Assembly (NCBI RefSeq): GCF_003233655.1
Contig: NZ_CP029832.1
Span: 248,001 to 312,000, forward strand
Direction: 5' to 3'
Origin: Azospirillum ramasamyi
Lineage (GTDB): Bacteria > Pseudomonadota > Alphaproteobacteria > Azospirillales > Azospirillaceae
DNA: 64,000 bases
Made by a program: the position numbers and the translations under genes. Within the stretch, counting starts at the first letter, position 1; each line of letters begins with the position of its first letter. Below are positions 10,072 to 18,935 of this stretch, one piece after another. Under the pieces are notes generated by a model. That model was given only the letters and a program-made list of their open reading frames with translations. It did no database searches and had not been told where the DNA came from.

Positions 10072-11958
10072 ATGGGCGGGGCGCTCCCTCCATCGGTCAC
10101 CTCCGCTGCCGCCACCGCCGTGGCGGCTCCCGCCACGCCCGCACCCGCTACGGCCGAGGCCACGGTCGTCCGCCTGCCCGAGCGGCTGCCGGAGGTGACC
10201 CGCCCGGTGGTGCTGACCGGCACAGTCGCCGGCCAGACGCCGGAAGGCCTGACCCGCGTCCGCACCTCGGCGGGCGAACTGCTGCTCGACAGCAAGACGC
10301 AACTGCCGCCCGACAAGCCGGTCACAATCCAGATCACGCCCGGCCAAACCACGCCCGGCACCGGCACACCGTCTTCCACCACGCTAGCCCCCACGACACC
10401 GGGAACGATCCCAGCCAAGCCCACCGCGTTGATTTTGCTGCAGGCGCTGGGCAATCCGACTGGAGCGGCGGGCGGAACGGCCGCAGCCACGACGCCGGCG
10501 GGCAGCCCGGCGACCGGAAATGCCGCCACTCCCGCCGTCCTGCTGCCGACGACTCCCACACCGACAACGGCGCCCACCCTGCCGCCGCTGCTGCCCGGCA
10601 CGGTGGTGCCGGCGCTGGTGATCGCCGGAGGATCGGGCGCCAAGCCGATGCCGGCGGCACCGGCCGGCGGCGCCGCACCCCAACCGACAGCCCCCTCCCC
10701 GGCCGGCAGCAACCCCGCCGGTCCGGCCAAGCCCGAGGCTGCGGCACCCGCCACGCCATCCATGCCGGCGCCGCCGACGGCCGGAGGCAGCGCGACCTTC
10801 GGCACTCCGGTCCAGCTGGGCGGCGATGCGGCGCACCCCGGCGCCGGAGCGCCGGCAACGCCCGACCGGTCTGCCGGCACGGCCGGCGGCACCTCCGCCG
10901 AGTTGCCCGAGCTGCCGCGCGGCGCCACGGTGGCGTTGAAGATCCTGACCGTAACCCCGCCTCCGCAACAGCCGCGCCCGCCCGGCGACCCCGAATCCGG
11001 CGGACGGACCGGACAGGGCGGCGGCCAGACCGCCAGTCAGCCCGGCAATCAGGCCGGCAGCCAACCTTCTCTGGACGCGGAAGCCCCCACCCTTCCGCCC
11101 GACACCCCCGTCCTGCGCGGCACGGTCGCCGGCAGCACGCCGCAGGGTCAGCCGATCCTGGCGACCAAACAGGGCATGCTGGCCCTCAACGTCCCGGCCA
11201 GCCTGCCGCCGGGGGCCAAGGTCACGGCGGCGCTCGCCGATCTTGCCCAGGCGACCCAGGCGGCGGCCCCCACCCTGCCCGGCCCGCCGGGGCCGCTCGA
11301 CGAGCGTGACTGGCCGGCGATGCGGCAGCTGATGGCGACACTGGCGGCGTCCGACCCGGCGCTGGCCAGGTCGATGCTGGCGACCATGCCTCAGCCGAAC
11401 CGCAAGCTGACCGCGGCGCTGGGCTTCTTCCTGGCGGCGATGCGCGGCGGCGATGCGCGGGGCTGGCTCGGCGACGATGCGTCGTCCGCGCTCGACAAGG
11501 CCGGGCGGCGCGACCTGCTGGAGCGGCTGGACAAGGATTTCGAGGGGCTGCGCCGCGAGGCCGCGGAAGCGCTGCCGGGCGACTGGCGCAGCTACACCAT
11601 CCCGCTGATGGATTCCACGGGCCCGAAGCCGATCAAGCTGCATGTCCATCCCCTGAAGGAGGACGAGGAGGGCGACGGCAGGCCGCGCGGCAAGCCCGGC
11701 AGCCGCTTCCTCATCGACCTGGACCTCAGCCGCTTCGGGCCGATGCAGCTGGACGGTCTGGTGCGGCCGAACCATTTCGATCTGATCCTGCGCAGCCACG
11801 CCGCCCTGCCGCCGGAACTGCGGGTGGAACTGATCCAGGTCTTCGCCGACAGCGTGCGGGCGGTGGGCTACAGCGGCGGGTTGTCCTTCCAGTCGGGCGC
11901 CCGCAGCTGGGTGAAGCTGACCCGCGCCGGGCAGGCCGGGCTTGGGGTTTCGGCATGA
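10072..11958 (+). CDS. FliK-like hook-length-control family protein
   Basis: The 628-aa protein has a long low-complexity first part (about 1-400) rich in Ala, Pro, Gly and Thr, with two copies of a short motif around LTGTVAGQTPEGL and LRGTVAGSTPQGQ. The C-terminal 200 residues are globular and end in a segment like LDLSRFGPMQLDGLV followed by LPPELRVELIQVF, which resembles the C-terminal substrate-specificity domain of FliK. Position right after flhG supports a flagellar role. The identification is inferred from layout and this C-terminal resemblance; a general flagellar-associated hypothetical is the alternative. Confidence 0.6.
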   Translation: MGGALPPSVTSAAATAVAAPATPAPATAEATVVRLPERLPEVTRPVVLTGTVAGQTPEGLTRVRTSAGELLLDSKTQLPPDKPVTIQITPGQTTPGTGTPSSTTLAPTTPGTIPAKPTALILLQALGNPTGAAGGTAAATTPAGSPATGNAATPAVLLPTTPTPTTAPTLPPLLPGTVVPALVIAGGSGAKPMPAAPAGGAAPQPTAPSPAGSNPAGPAKPEAAAPATPSMPAPPTAGGSATFGTPVQLGGDAAHPGAGAPATPDRSAGTAGGTSAELPELPRGATVALKILTVTPPPQQPRPPGDPESGGRTGQGGGQTASQPGNQAGSQPSLDAEAPTLPPDTPVLRGTVAGSTPQGQPILATKQGMLALNVPASLPPGAKVTAALADLAQATQAAAPTLPGPPGPLDERDWPAMRQLMATLAASDPALARSMLATMPQPNRKLTAALGFFLAAMRGGDARGWLGDDASSALDKAGRRDLLERLDKDFEGLRREAAEALPGDWRSYTIPLMDSTGPKPIKLHVHPLKEDEEGDGRPRGKPGSRFLIDLDLSRFGPMQLDGLVRPNHFDLILRSHAALPPELRVELIQVFADSVRAVGYSGGLSFQSGARSWVKLTRAGQAGLGVSA

Positions 11959-11988
11959 GGGGAGGTTCGGCGTGAAGGGAGACGTTTC

Positions 11989-12342
11989 ATGAGGCGAGAG
12001 CGCCTGAGCACCCGCCCCTCCCCCGACACCCGCCACGACTATCTGGTGGAACTGCGCGGCGAGCCGATGGCCGGCACGCGCCTGACCCTGCGGCTGGTGC
12101 CGGACCGGCTGGTGCCGGACCCGGCCTCCGTCGCCGCCTATCTGGCGGAACTCGCCGGCTTCGCGGATGGGCTGGAGGCCTTGGCGCTCGCCATCCTGGA
12201 TGACCTCAACAACGAGCTGGTGCCTCGCTGGGTCGAGGTGGTGCTGGAGCGCGACGCGCCCCTGCCCCACCATGTGGTGATCGAGGACCGTCAGCCGAAC
12301 TGGGACAATCCGCAATTGATGGGACGGCTGCGGCGGATTTGA
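11989..12342 (+). CDS. QueF-like T-fold protein without catalytic cysteine
   Basis: The 117-aa product aligns by eye with the C-terminal two thirds of the queuosine enzyme QueF: a strand run LTLRLVPDRLV, a helix AYLAEL, the Glu at the end of ADGLE where QueF has DFHE, then ILDDLNNELVPRWVEV where QueF has a similar DDL...PRY-EV run. QueF catalysis needs a Cys and an Asp in a CPxTGQPD segment and a His before the Glu. None of these is kept, and the protein contains no cysteine at all. A nitrile reductase role is therefore unlikely. It lies 30 bases after the FliK-like gene on the same strand. Function unknown. Confidence 0.6.
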   Translation: MRRERLSTRPSPDTRHDYLVELRGEPMAGTRLTLRLVPDRLVPDPASVAAYLAELAGFADGLEALALAILDDLNNELVPRWVEVVLERDAPLPHHVVIEDRQPNWDNPQLMGRLRRI

Positions 12343-12352
12343 GGGAGCCCGG

Positions 12353-12703
12353 TCAATCCGAAAGCGGCGGCGGCACCTCGTCGCTTCCCTCCGTGCGGTC
12401 GCGGTAGAGCGCGGCGCGGGCCAGCAGCATCAGGGTAATCGGCGTGGTGACCACCATCAGGGCGGTGATCAGCACCTCGTGGATGATCGCCCGCGATTCC
12501 AGGACGGAGAAGAACAGCATCGAGGCCAGCAGGATGCAGCCGATCCCCAGCGTCGCCCCCAATGTCGGAGCGTGGACCCGCTGGTAGAAGCTGTCGAAGC
12601 GCAGCAGGCCCACCGTCCCGATCAGCGTCAGGGCGGCGCCGGTCAGCAGCAGCACTGCGGTCAGAATTGCCGCCCAGGCGGGAATTTCGGCCAGATGGGT
12701 CAT
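12353..12703 (-). CDS. mrpG: Na+/H+ antiporter subunit MrpG
   Basis: Last gene of the Mrp (Mnh/Pha) antiporter operon. The 116-aa product has three predicted membrane helices and the family stretch GTVGLLRFDSFYQRVHAPT. MrpG is required for assembly of the multi-subunit antiporter. The start overlaps the mrpF stop by four bases. It converges on the QueF-like gene, only 10 bases away. Confidence 0.93.
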   Translation of the reverse strand: MTHLAEIPAWAAILTAVLLLTGAALTLIGTVGLLRFDSFYQRVHAPTLGATLGIGCILLASMLFFSVLESRAIIHEVLITALMVVTTPITLMLLARAALYRDRTEGSDEVPPPLSD

Positions 12704-12981
12704 TCGATCACCTCCCCGCGCATCAGGAACTTCGCCAGCGCCGCCGTCGAGACAAATCCCAGCAGGGCGATGATCAGCGCCGCTTCGAAATACAGGATGC
12801 TGCCGGTGCGGATGCCGAAGGTCAGCAGCAGCATGGTCGCCGTGACATAGAGGGTGTCCATCCCCAGCACGCGGTCCTGCGCCCGCGGCCCGCGCAGCAC
12901 CCGGAAGGTCGCGAAGGCCATGGCCACCACCAGCATGATCTGGGTCAGAAAGATCGTTCCCATCAGAAACTTGACGATCAT
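12700..12981 (-). CDS. mrpF: Na+/H+ antiporter subunit MrpF
   Basis: The 93-aa product has three predicted helices and the MrpF motif FRVLRGPRAQDRVLGMDTL. I chose the ATG at 12981, which overlaps the mrpE stop as ATGA; a longer frame to 13035 runs back into mrpE and adds non-family residues. Confidence 0.92.
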   Translation of the reverse strand: MIVKFLMGTIFLTQIMLVVAMAFATFRVLRGPRAQDRVLGMDTLYVTATMLLLTFGIRTGSILYFEAALIIALLGFVSTAALAKFLMRGEVIE

Positions 12982-13478
12982 TCGAACAGCTCCATCAACC
13001 GTGTCTCGTACCGCCCCTTGATGGTGTCGATCCACACCTGCTCGTCCACGAGATCGAGGATGTGGAGGAGGATCGTGTTCCGCCTCCGGTCATAGGCGAC
13101 CCACACCGTGCCCGGCGTGGCGGTGACGATGCAGGCCAGCGTCGCCAGCCCGTAGGGCGCCCGGAGTTCGAGCGGGATGCGCACGAAGCCCGACACCCGC
13201 CCGCCCTTGCCGGGCCGCAGGATGATCCAGGCGACGGCGATGTTGGAACGGACGATATCCTCCAGCACCAGCCCCAGGAGCGACACGGCGGCCCACGGCC
13301 GGCGGAACCGTCCGGCCGGAAGGTCGAGCGTCTTCAGCGTCGCGGCGGTCGCAACCGACAGGACGGCGCCGAGGATGATCGTGCCCGGAGCCACGCTTTC
13401 GTTCAGCAACAGCCAGACCCCCAGCAGGGTCGCGGTCATCATGGGGTAGGGAAGCCATTTGCTCATCGCCGCTCTCAT
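12978..13478 (-). CDS. mrpE: Na+/H+ antiporter subunit MrpE
   Basis: The 166-aa product matches MrpE: two N-terminal helices, then a cytosolic part with VRIPLELRAPYGLATLACIVTATPGTV-type residues (about 100-130). MrpE belongs to the antiporter complex. It overlaps mrpD and mrpF by four bases each. A second ATG four codons in (MSKW) could also serve as start. Confidence 0.92.
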   Translation of the reverse strand: MRAAMSKWLPYPMMTATLLGVWLLLNESVAPGTIILGAVLSVATAATLKTLDLPAGRFRRPWAAVSLLGLVLEDIVRSNIAVAWIILRPGKGGRVSGFVRIPLELRAPYGLATLACIVTATPGTVWVAYDRRRNTILLHILDLVDEQVWIDTIKGRYETRLMELFE

Positions 13479-15085
13479 TGGGAGCCTCCCGTCGTTCCGG
13501 GTATGCGGGCAACGGCCTTCACGGCGCCGGTGTAGTCTCGCGTGGCGTGCAGCGACTTCGCTGTGTCCTCCATGTAGCGCATCGCCGGCTCGGCCTGGAC
13601 GGTCAGCGCCACATTCAGGGAGAGCAGAAGCAGGACCGGCGCGATCTCCGCCACCCGCACGCGCGGCGCCTCTTGGGAGGAGGCCCAGAAGGCATCGATG
13701 CCTGCACGCGTCATCGCCACCACCGTCGCCAGCCCGGACAGGACCAGCGCCGCCATCAGAACCCAGGTGGTGACCGGCACCTCCGGGCTGGCGGCCAGCA
13801 GCGGCGACAGGATGGCGAACTTGGCGAGGAATCCCGACAGCGGCGGCAGGCCGGCGAGCAGGAGCGCGCTGGACATGAAGCCGATGCCGAGGATCGCCAT
13901 CGTCGCCGGGATGGCGACGCCGGCCCCGCCATCGTCGGAGTCCTCGTCATCGCCCTCGCCATACGCCTCGCGCGTCACCGCCAGCACGTCGGCGCCGACG
14001 GCGCGGCCGCGCTCCACCAGTTCCACCACCAGGAAGAAGCCGGCGACGGCCAGGACCGAACTGCTGAGATAGTACAGGGCGCCGCCGGTCACCGACAGCT
14101 GCCCGGTGCCGATGGCGGCCAGCAGGGTGCCGGACGAGACCAGCACGCTGGCCCCGGCCAGCCGCGCCATGTTCTGCGTCGCCAGCACGGCGATCGACCC
14201 GAAGCCGATGGTCGCCAGCCCGCCGACCAGCAGGACGGTGCCGCCGAAGTCGGAGGAGGCGCCGGCCGCGTCGCCGAACACCAGCAGCCACAGCCGCAGC
14301 ACGGCATAGACGCCGACCTTGCTGAGGATGGAGACGATGGCCGCCGACGCCGCGCCCAGGGTGGAGTAGGTGTTGGGCAGCCAGAAGCCCAGCGGCCACA
14401 TCCCCGCCTTGATCAGGAAGGCGACGCCGAGAATGGCCGCCCCCGCCTCCAGCATCCCGCGGTCCTCCGCCGCCATCCCGGCGACGCGGCTGCCCAGATC
14501 GGCCATGTTGAGGGTGCCGGAGATGCCGTAGATCATGCTGACGCCGATCAGGAACAGCAGCGACGCCGCCAGATTGATGGCGATGTAGTGCAGCCCCGCC
14601 CGCACCCGCGCGATGCCCGAGCCGTGCAGCGCCAGACCGTAGGAGGCGGCCAGCATGATCTCGAAGAAGACGAACAGGTTGAACAGGTCGCCGGTCAGGA
14701 AGGCCCCGTTCAGCCCCATCAGCTGGAACTGGAACAGCGAATGGAAATGCGCGCCCGCCTTCTGCCAGCGCGGCAGCGAGAACAGCAGGGCGGCCACCCC
14801 CAGGATGCCGGTCAGCACCAGCATCAGCGCGGCGAAGCGGTCCAGAACCAGCACGATGCCGAAATTGGCTGGCCAGTCGCCCAGCCGGTAGACGCGGACG
14901 CCGGCCGCGCCCTGGTCAGCGACCGTCATCGCCAGGACGGCCAGCCCCAGCAGGGTGAGCGCCGACGCCATGCCGATCACGGCCTTCAGCGTGCGCTGCC
15001 GCTCGTCGATCAGCATCATCACCGCACCCGCCAGCATGGGCAGGATGATGGGGGCGATGGTCAGGTGATCCATCCAGCCGGTCAC
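13475..15085 (-). CDS. mrpD: Na+/H+ antiporter subunit MrpD
   Basis: MrpD is one of the two large proton-translocating subunits, related to complex I NuoM/N. The 536-aa product carries about 14 predicted helices and the conserved NuoM-like run LFVFFEIMLAASYGL. I chose the GTG at 15085: it overlaps the mrpC stop as GTGA and has AAGGAG 8 bases upstream. An ATG at 15073 is the alternative. An acidic loop (GEGDDEDSDDGG) interrupts the membrane part in the second half. Confidence 0.94.
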   Translation of the reverse strand: MTGWMDHLTIAPIILPMLAGAVMMLIDERQRTLKAVIGMASALTLLGLAVLAMTVADQGAAGVRVYRLGDWPANFGIVLVLDRFAALMLVLTGILGVAALLFSLPRWQKAGAHFHSLFQFQLMGLNGAFLTGDLFNLFVFFEIMLAASYGLALHGSGIARVRAGLHYIAINLAASLLFLIGVSMIYGISGTLNMADLGSRVAGMAAEDRGMLEAGAAILGVAFLIKAGMWPLGFWLPNTYSTLGAASAAIVSILSKVGVYAVLRLWLLVFGDAAGASSDFGGTVLLVGGLATIGFGSIAVLATQNMARLAGASVLVSSGTLLAAIGTGQLSVTGGALYYLSSSVLAVAGFFLVVELVERGRAVGADVLAVTREAYGEGDDEDSDDGGAGVAIPATMAILGIGFMSSALLLAGLPPLSGFLAKFAILSPLLAASPEVPVTTWVLMAALVLSGLATVVAMTRAGIDAFWASSQEAPRVRVAEIAPVLLLLSLNVALTVQAEPAMRYMEDTAKSLHATRDYTGAVKAVARIPGTTGGSQ

Positions 15086-15426
15086 CGGCTCTTCTCCTTT
15101 CCGTCGACATGGTCGGTCCCGGTCAGGCCGCGGGCGGCGATCTGCAGGACGAGGAACAGGGCGGTGGTGGCGAAGCCGATGACGATGGCGGTCAGCACCA
15201 GCGCCTGCGGCACCGGATCGGCATGCATGGCGAGGTTGCCGGCCCGGCCGCCCTCCAGGATCGGCTCGGCGCCGGTGCGCAGGCCGCCGGTGGAGAAGAT
15301 GAACAGGTTGACGGCATAGGACAGCAGCGACAGGCCGATGATCACCTGGAAGGTGCGGGGCCGCAGCAGCAGCCACACGCCGGAGCCGGTCAGCACGCCG
15401 ATGCCGAGCGAAAGGATCAGTTCCAT
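15082..15426 (-). CDS. mrpC: Na+/H+ antiporter subunit MrpC
   Basis: The 114-aa product is a NuoK-like protein with three helices (GLSLLSYAVNLFIFSTGGL, then DPVPQALVLTAIVIGFATTA). It lies one base after mrpAB and overlaps mrpD by four bases. Confidence 0.94.
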   Translation of the reverse strand: MELILSLGIGVLTGSGVWLLLRPRTFQVIIGLSLLSYAVNLFIFSTGGLRTGAEPILEGGRAGNLAMHADPVPQALVLTAIVIGFATTALFLVLQIAARGLTGTDHVDGKEKSR

Positions 15427-15427
15427 G

Positions 15428-18379
15428 TCAGTCGTCTCCCACGGCGGTCGGCACCGGCTCGGCTGCAGCCGGCGTCTCCGCCGGCCGCGGCGTCGCGGCG
15501 CGGTGGCCGCGCAGCGACTGGCGGGCCAGCGCGATGAGGATCAGGACGGTCGAGCCCACCACCAGGGCGAAGACGCCGATGTCGAACAGCAGGGCGCTCG
15601 CCACCGGAATCTTCCCCAGCACCGGCAGCTCGGCGTAGGTGAAATAGCTGGTCATGAAGGGCCTGTTGAAGATCCAGGCGCCCAGCCCGGTGCCGGCGGC
15701 CAGAAGAAGCCCGATCCCCATCCAGCGCATCGGCAGGACGCGCAGCCGTGTCTCCACCCACTGGATGCCGCCGAACATGTATTGCAGGATCATGGCGATC
15801 GCCACGGTCAGCCCGGCCGCGAAGCCGCCGCCCGGCAGGTCGTGGCCGCGCAGCAGCAGGAACAGCGCCACCATCACGATCAGCGGGAACAGAAGCCGCG
15901 CGATCAGCGACGGGATGAACAGCCATTCCGCCACCGTGTCGCCTTCCTTGCGGTCGGGATGGGCCATGTCGAAGGCGCTCTGGTCGCGCTGCTGTTCGGG
16001 AACGTCGACGCTGTCCGAGGCCGGACGGAAGCGGCGCAGCAGGGCGTAGGCGGTCAGCGCCACCGCACCGAGGACGGTGATCTCCCCCATGGTGTCGAAG
16101 CCGCGGAAATCCACCAGGATGACGTTGACGACGTTGGTGCCGCCGCCCTCGCTGTAGGCAAGCTCCAGGAAATGCTGGGCCAGCAGTTCCGGCGGGAAGC
16201 GGGTCATCACGCCATAGGCCAGCCCCGCCATGCCGGCCCCGGCGGCGATGGCGATGCCGAGGTCGCGCAGGCGGCGGGTCAGGGTGATCGCCTCCGACCC
16301 GCGGGTGCCGGGAACGTCCAGCCTCTTGGGCAGCCAGCGCAGGCCCAGCAGAAGCAGGATGGTGGTCACGACCTCCACCAGCAGCTGGGTGAGCGCGAGG
16401 TCGGGGGCGGAGAACCAGACGAAGGTGACGCAGACGACCAGCCCGGCCCCGCCAAGCAGGATCAGCGCCGCCAGCCGGTGGAACTTCGCCTGCCAGGCGG
16501 CGCCCAGCGCGAAGGCGGCGCCCAGCGCCCAGATCATCGCCAGCACCGGATCGATGCCGGACGGCACCAGATTGCCCGGCCCCAGCCCGCGCAGCCAGAC
16601 CGCCCAGCCGGCGGCCAGAACCGCCGCGCACACCACCAGACGGAGCTGCGGCTGCAGGCGGCGGGTGCCGATCAGCCCCTCGACCGTGCGGGCGAGGCGC
16701 CAGGACAGGAAGACCATGGTCCGTTCGAACATGCGCCGGCCTTCGAAGGCGCGGATCAGCGGCGGACCCTCGATCCCCTTGCCGAGATGGTCCTGCAGCA
16801 GGCGGTAGAGGCCGAGCCCGGCGACGAAGGCGATCACGCTCATCAGCAGCGGCCGGTTGAAGCCATGCCAGACCGCAAGGCTGTATTCGGGAGGCTCCGT
16901 GCCGAGCGCCGCCCGCGCGGCCATATCGAGATACGGCCCCACCGTGGCCGCGGGCAGGATGCCGATGACGATGCAGGCCAGCACCAGCACCTCGACCGGG
17001 AAGCGCATCCAGGCCGGCGGCTCATGCGGCTTTTTCGGCAGGTCCACCGGATCCGGCCCGAAAAAGGCGCCATGGATGAAGCGCAGCGAATAGGCGACGC
17101 TGAAGGCGCTCGCCACCATGGCCGCGACCGGCAGCACGTCGAAGAAGACCGGCACCGAACCCTTGGCCGACAGCGCCTCGGCGAAGAACATCTCCTTGGA
17201 CAGGAAGCCGTTCAGCAAAGGCACCCCCGCCATGGCGGCGGCTGCGACCATCGCGAGGCGCGCGGTGAAGGGCATCAGGCGGTTCAGGCCGGACAGCCGG
17301 CGGATGTCGCGCGTCCCCGTCTCGTGGTCGATGATGCCGGCGGCCATGAACAGCGAGGCCTTGAAGGTCGCGTGGTTGATGACGTGGAAGATCGCCGCCA
17401 CCATCGCCAGCTGGCTGTTCAGGCCCAGCAGCAGAGTGGTCAGCCCGAGATGGCTGATGGTCGAATAGGCCAGAAGTCCTTTCAGGTCGTGCTGGAAGAT
17501 GGCGACATAGGCACCGAGCAGCAGGGTGCAGAGCCCGGCCGTGCCGACGATCCAGAACCACGCCTCCGTACCCGCAAGCACCGGCCACAGCCGCGCCATC
17601 AGGAAGACGCCGGCCTTCACCAGCGTCGCCGAATGCAGGTAGGCGGACACCGGGGTCGGCGCGGCCATGGCGTGCGGCAGCCAGAAATGGAAGGGGAACT
17701 GCGCGCTCTTGGTCAGGGCGCCGAGCAGGATCAGCACCAGCGCCGGCAGGTAGAGCGGACTGGCCCGGACGCGGTCGCCCGCGGCGAGCACCGCGTCGAG
17801 ATCGTAGCTGCCGACGATGTGGCCCAGGATCAGCACGCCCGCGAACAGGCAGAGACCGCCCGTCGCCGTGACGGTCAGCGCCATGCGCGCGCCGTCGCGC
17901 GCGGCGGCGGTGTGGTGCCAATAGCCGATCAGCAGGAAGGAAAGGAGGCTGGTCAGCTCCCAGAAGAAGACGAGCTGGATCAGGTTGCCCGACAGCACCA
18001 CCCCCGTCATCGACCCCATGAAGGCGAGAAGGAAGGCGAAGAAGCGGGGCACCGGATCCTCGGCCGCCATGTAATAGCGGGCATAGAGCACCACCAGCAC
18101 GCCGACGCCGAACACCAGCCCGGCGAACAGCCAGGCGAAGCCGTCCATGCGCAAGGAGAATTCCAGCCCGAGCGTCGGCATCCAGGCCGCCGAATAGCGG
18201 ATCACGCCGCCCGCCTGCACGATCGAATAGGCGGACCACACCATCGCCAGCCCGACCAGCGCCACGCCGCCGGCCAGCCACGCCGCCGCGTTGCGCGCGT
18301 GCGTGGGCAGAAGCCCGGCGACGAGCGCACCGGCGAAGGGGAAGCCAACGGCGATCAGGAGCAGCAAGGCGTCGGGCAT
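15428..18379 (-). CDS. mrpA: Fused Na+/H+ antiporter subunit MrpAB
   Basis: The 983-aa product joins MrpA (NuoL-like, with the typical lysine and histidine-bearing helices around LAYSTISHLGL and INHATFKASLFMAAG) to an MrpB domain at the C-terminus (ADGDTVAEWLF-type start near residue 800, ending around 960). Fused AB subunits are the usual form in alphaproteobacteria (PhaAB). Mrp complexes expel Na+ (in some species K+) in exchange for protons and support pH and salt tolerance. A short Ala/Pro-rich tail ends the protein. Upstream and 40 bases away lies the PtsN-like gene, so a common transcript is likely. Confidence 0.95.
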   Translation of the reverse strand: MPDALLLLIAVGFPFAGALVAGLLPTHARNAAAWLAGGVALVGLAMVWSAYSIVQAGGVIRYSAAWMPTLGLEFSLRMDGFAWLFAGLVFGVGVLVVLYARYYMAAEDPVPRFFAFLLAFMGSMTGVVLSGNLIQLVFFWELTSLLSFLLIGYWHHTAAARDGARMALTVTATGGLCLFAGVLILGHIVGSYDLDAVLAAGDRVRASPLYLPALVLILLGALTKSAQFPFHFWLPHAMAAPTPVSAYLHSATLVKAGVFLMARLWPVLAGTEAWFWIVGTAGLCTLLLGAYVAIFQHDLKGLLAYSTISHLGLTTLLLGLNSQLAMVAAIFHVINHATFKASLFMAAGIIDHETGTRDIRRLSGLNRLMPFTARLAMVAAAAMAGVPLLNGFLSKEMFFAEALSAKGSVPVFFDVLPVAAMVASAFSVAYSLRFIHGAFFGPDPVDLPKKPHEPPAWMRFPVEVLVLACIVIGILPAATVGPYLDMAARAALGTEPPEYSLAVWHGFNRPLLMSVIAFVAGLGLYRLLQDHLGKGIEGPPLIRAFEGRRMFERTMVFLSWRLARTVEGLIGTRRLQPQLRLVVCAAVLAAGWAVWLRGLGPGNLVPSGIDPVLAMIWALGAAFALGAAWQAKFHRLAALILLGGAGLVVCVTFVWFSAPDLALTQLLVEVVTTILLLLGLRWLPKRLDVPGTRGSEAITLTRRLRDLGIAIAAGAGMAGLAYGVMTRFPPELLAQHFLELAYSEGGGTNVVNVILVDFRGFDTMGEITVLGAVALTAYALLRRFRPASDSVDVPEQQRDQSAFDMAHPDRKEGDTVAEWLFIPSLIARLLFPLIVMVALFLLLRGHDLPGGGFAAGLTVAIAMILQYMFGGIQWVETRLRVLPMRWMGIGLLLAAGTGLGAWIFNRPFMTSYFTYAELPVLGKIPVASALLFDIGVFALVVGSTVLILIALARQSLRGHRAATPRPAETPAAAEPVPTAVGDD

Positions 18380-18419
18380 GAAGTCCTACGGTCGGATGGA
18401 GCGGCGGGGTCGGAAGGGT

Positions 18420-18935
18420 TCAGATGCCGGGCGGCGGGTCGTCGGGATCCTTGATGAGGTCGGGATCCGCCTCATCCCGCGCGACGGCCTGCAGGACGAT
18501 CCGGGCGACGTCCTCCGGCGTCGCGGCGCCGCGCAGCCGGCGCAGCACCTGCGGATCGCGCAGCGCCCCGCAGATCTCCGCCATGGCGGCTAGCAGGCCC
18601 TTGCGGTTCGATGCCGGCCACAAGGCCAGGAAGACGAGATCGACCGGCTGGTCGTCGCGCGCGTCGTAATCGACCGCGCGCTGGAGCCGGGCGAACAGGA
18701 CGACCGGCTCCGCCAGTTCGGCGAGTTCGGTATGGGGAAGCGCCACACCCTTGCCGAGCGCGGTCGATCCGATCTTCTCCCGCGCCATCAGGGCGTCCAG
18801 GATTTCCGGCGCCGGCCGGGCGCTGCGGGCCGCCGCCGCTTCCGCAAGCAGGTCGAGCAGCGCCGCCTTGCTGGCGGGAGCGGGGACGGCGTCGAGGACG
18901 ACATCGGCCGCGGTAAAAAGCTCAGTTATGGCCAT
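18420..18935 (-). CDS. PtsN-like EIIA domain protein
   Basis: This 171-aa protein has the nitrogen-PTS EIIA fold: the phosphorylation-site motif GKGVALPHTEL with His68, preceded by REKIGSTALGKG, as in PtsN. EIIA-Ntr proteins relay phosphorylation state to potassium and nitrogen control. Two starts are possible, at 18935 and 18950, each with its own GGAG six bases upstream; I list the shorter. The 5' end overlaps the uspA 3' end. It sits between uspA and the Mrp genes, suggesting a role in cation homeostasis or stress. No EI or NPr gene is present here. Confidence 0.8.
   Translation of the reverse strand: MAITELFTAADVVLDAVPAPASKAALLDLLAEAAAARSARPAPEILDALMAREKIGSTALGKGVALPHTELAELAEPVVLFARLQRAVDYDARDDQPVDLVFLALWPASNRKGLLAAMAEICGALRDPQVLRRLRGAATPEDVARIVLQAVARDEADPDLIKDPDDPPPGI

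Noticed and set aside
15338-18454. A very long open frame (over 1000 codons) antisense to mrpAB
   Set aside because: It is hydrophilic, His/Gln/Arg-rich and matches no family, while the other strand encodes a clear MrpAB. Such antisense frames are common in GC-rich genes with strong third-position bias.
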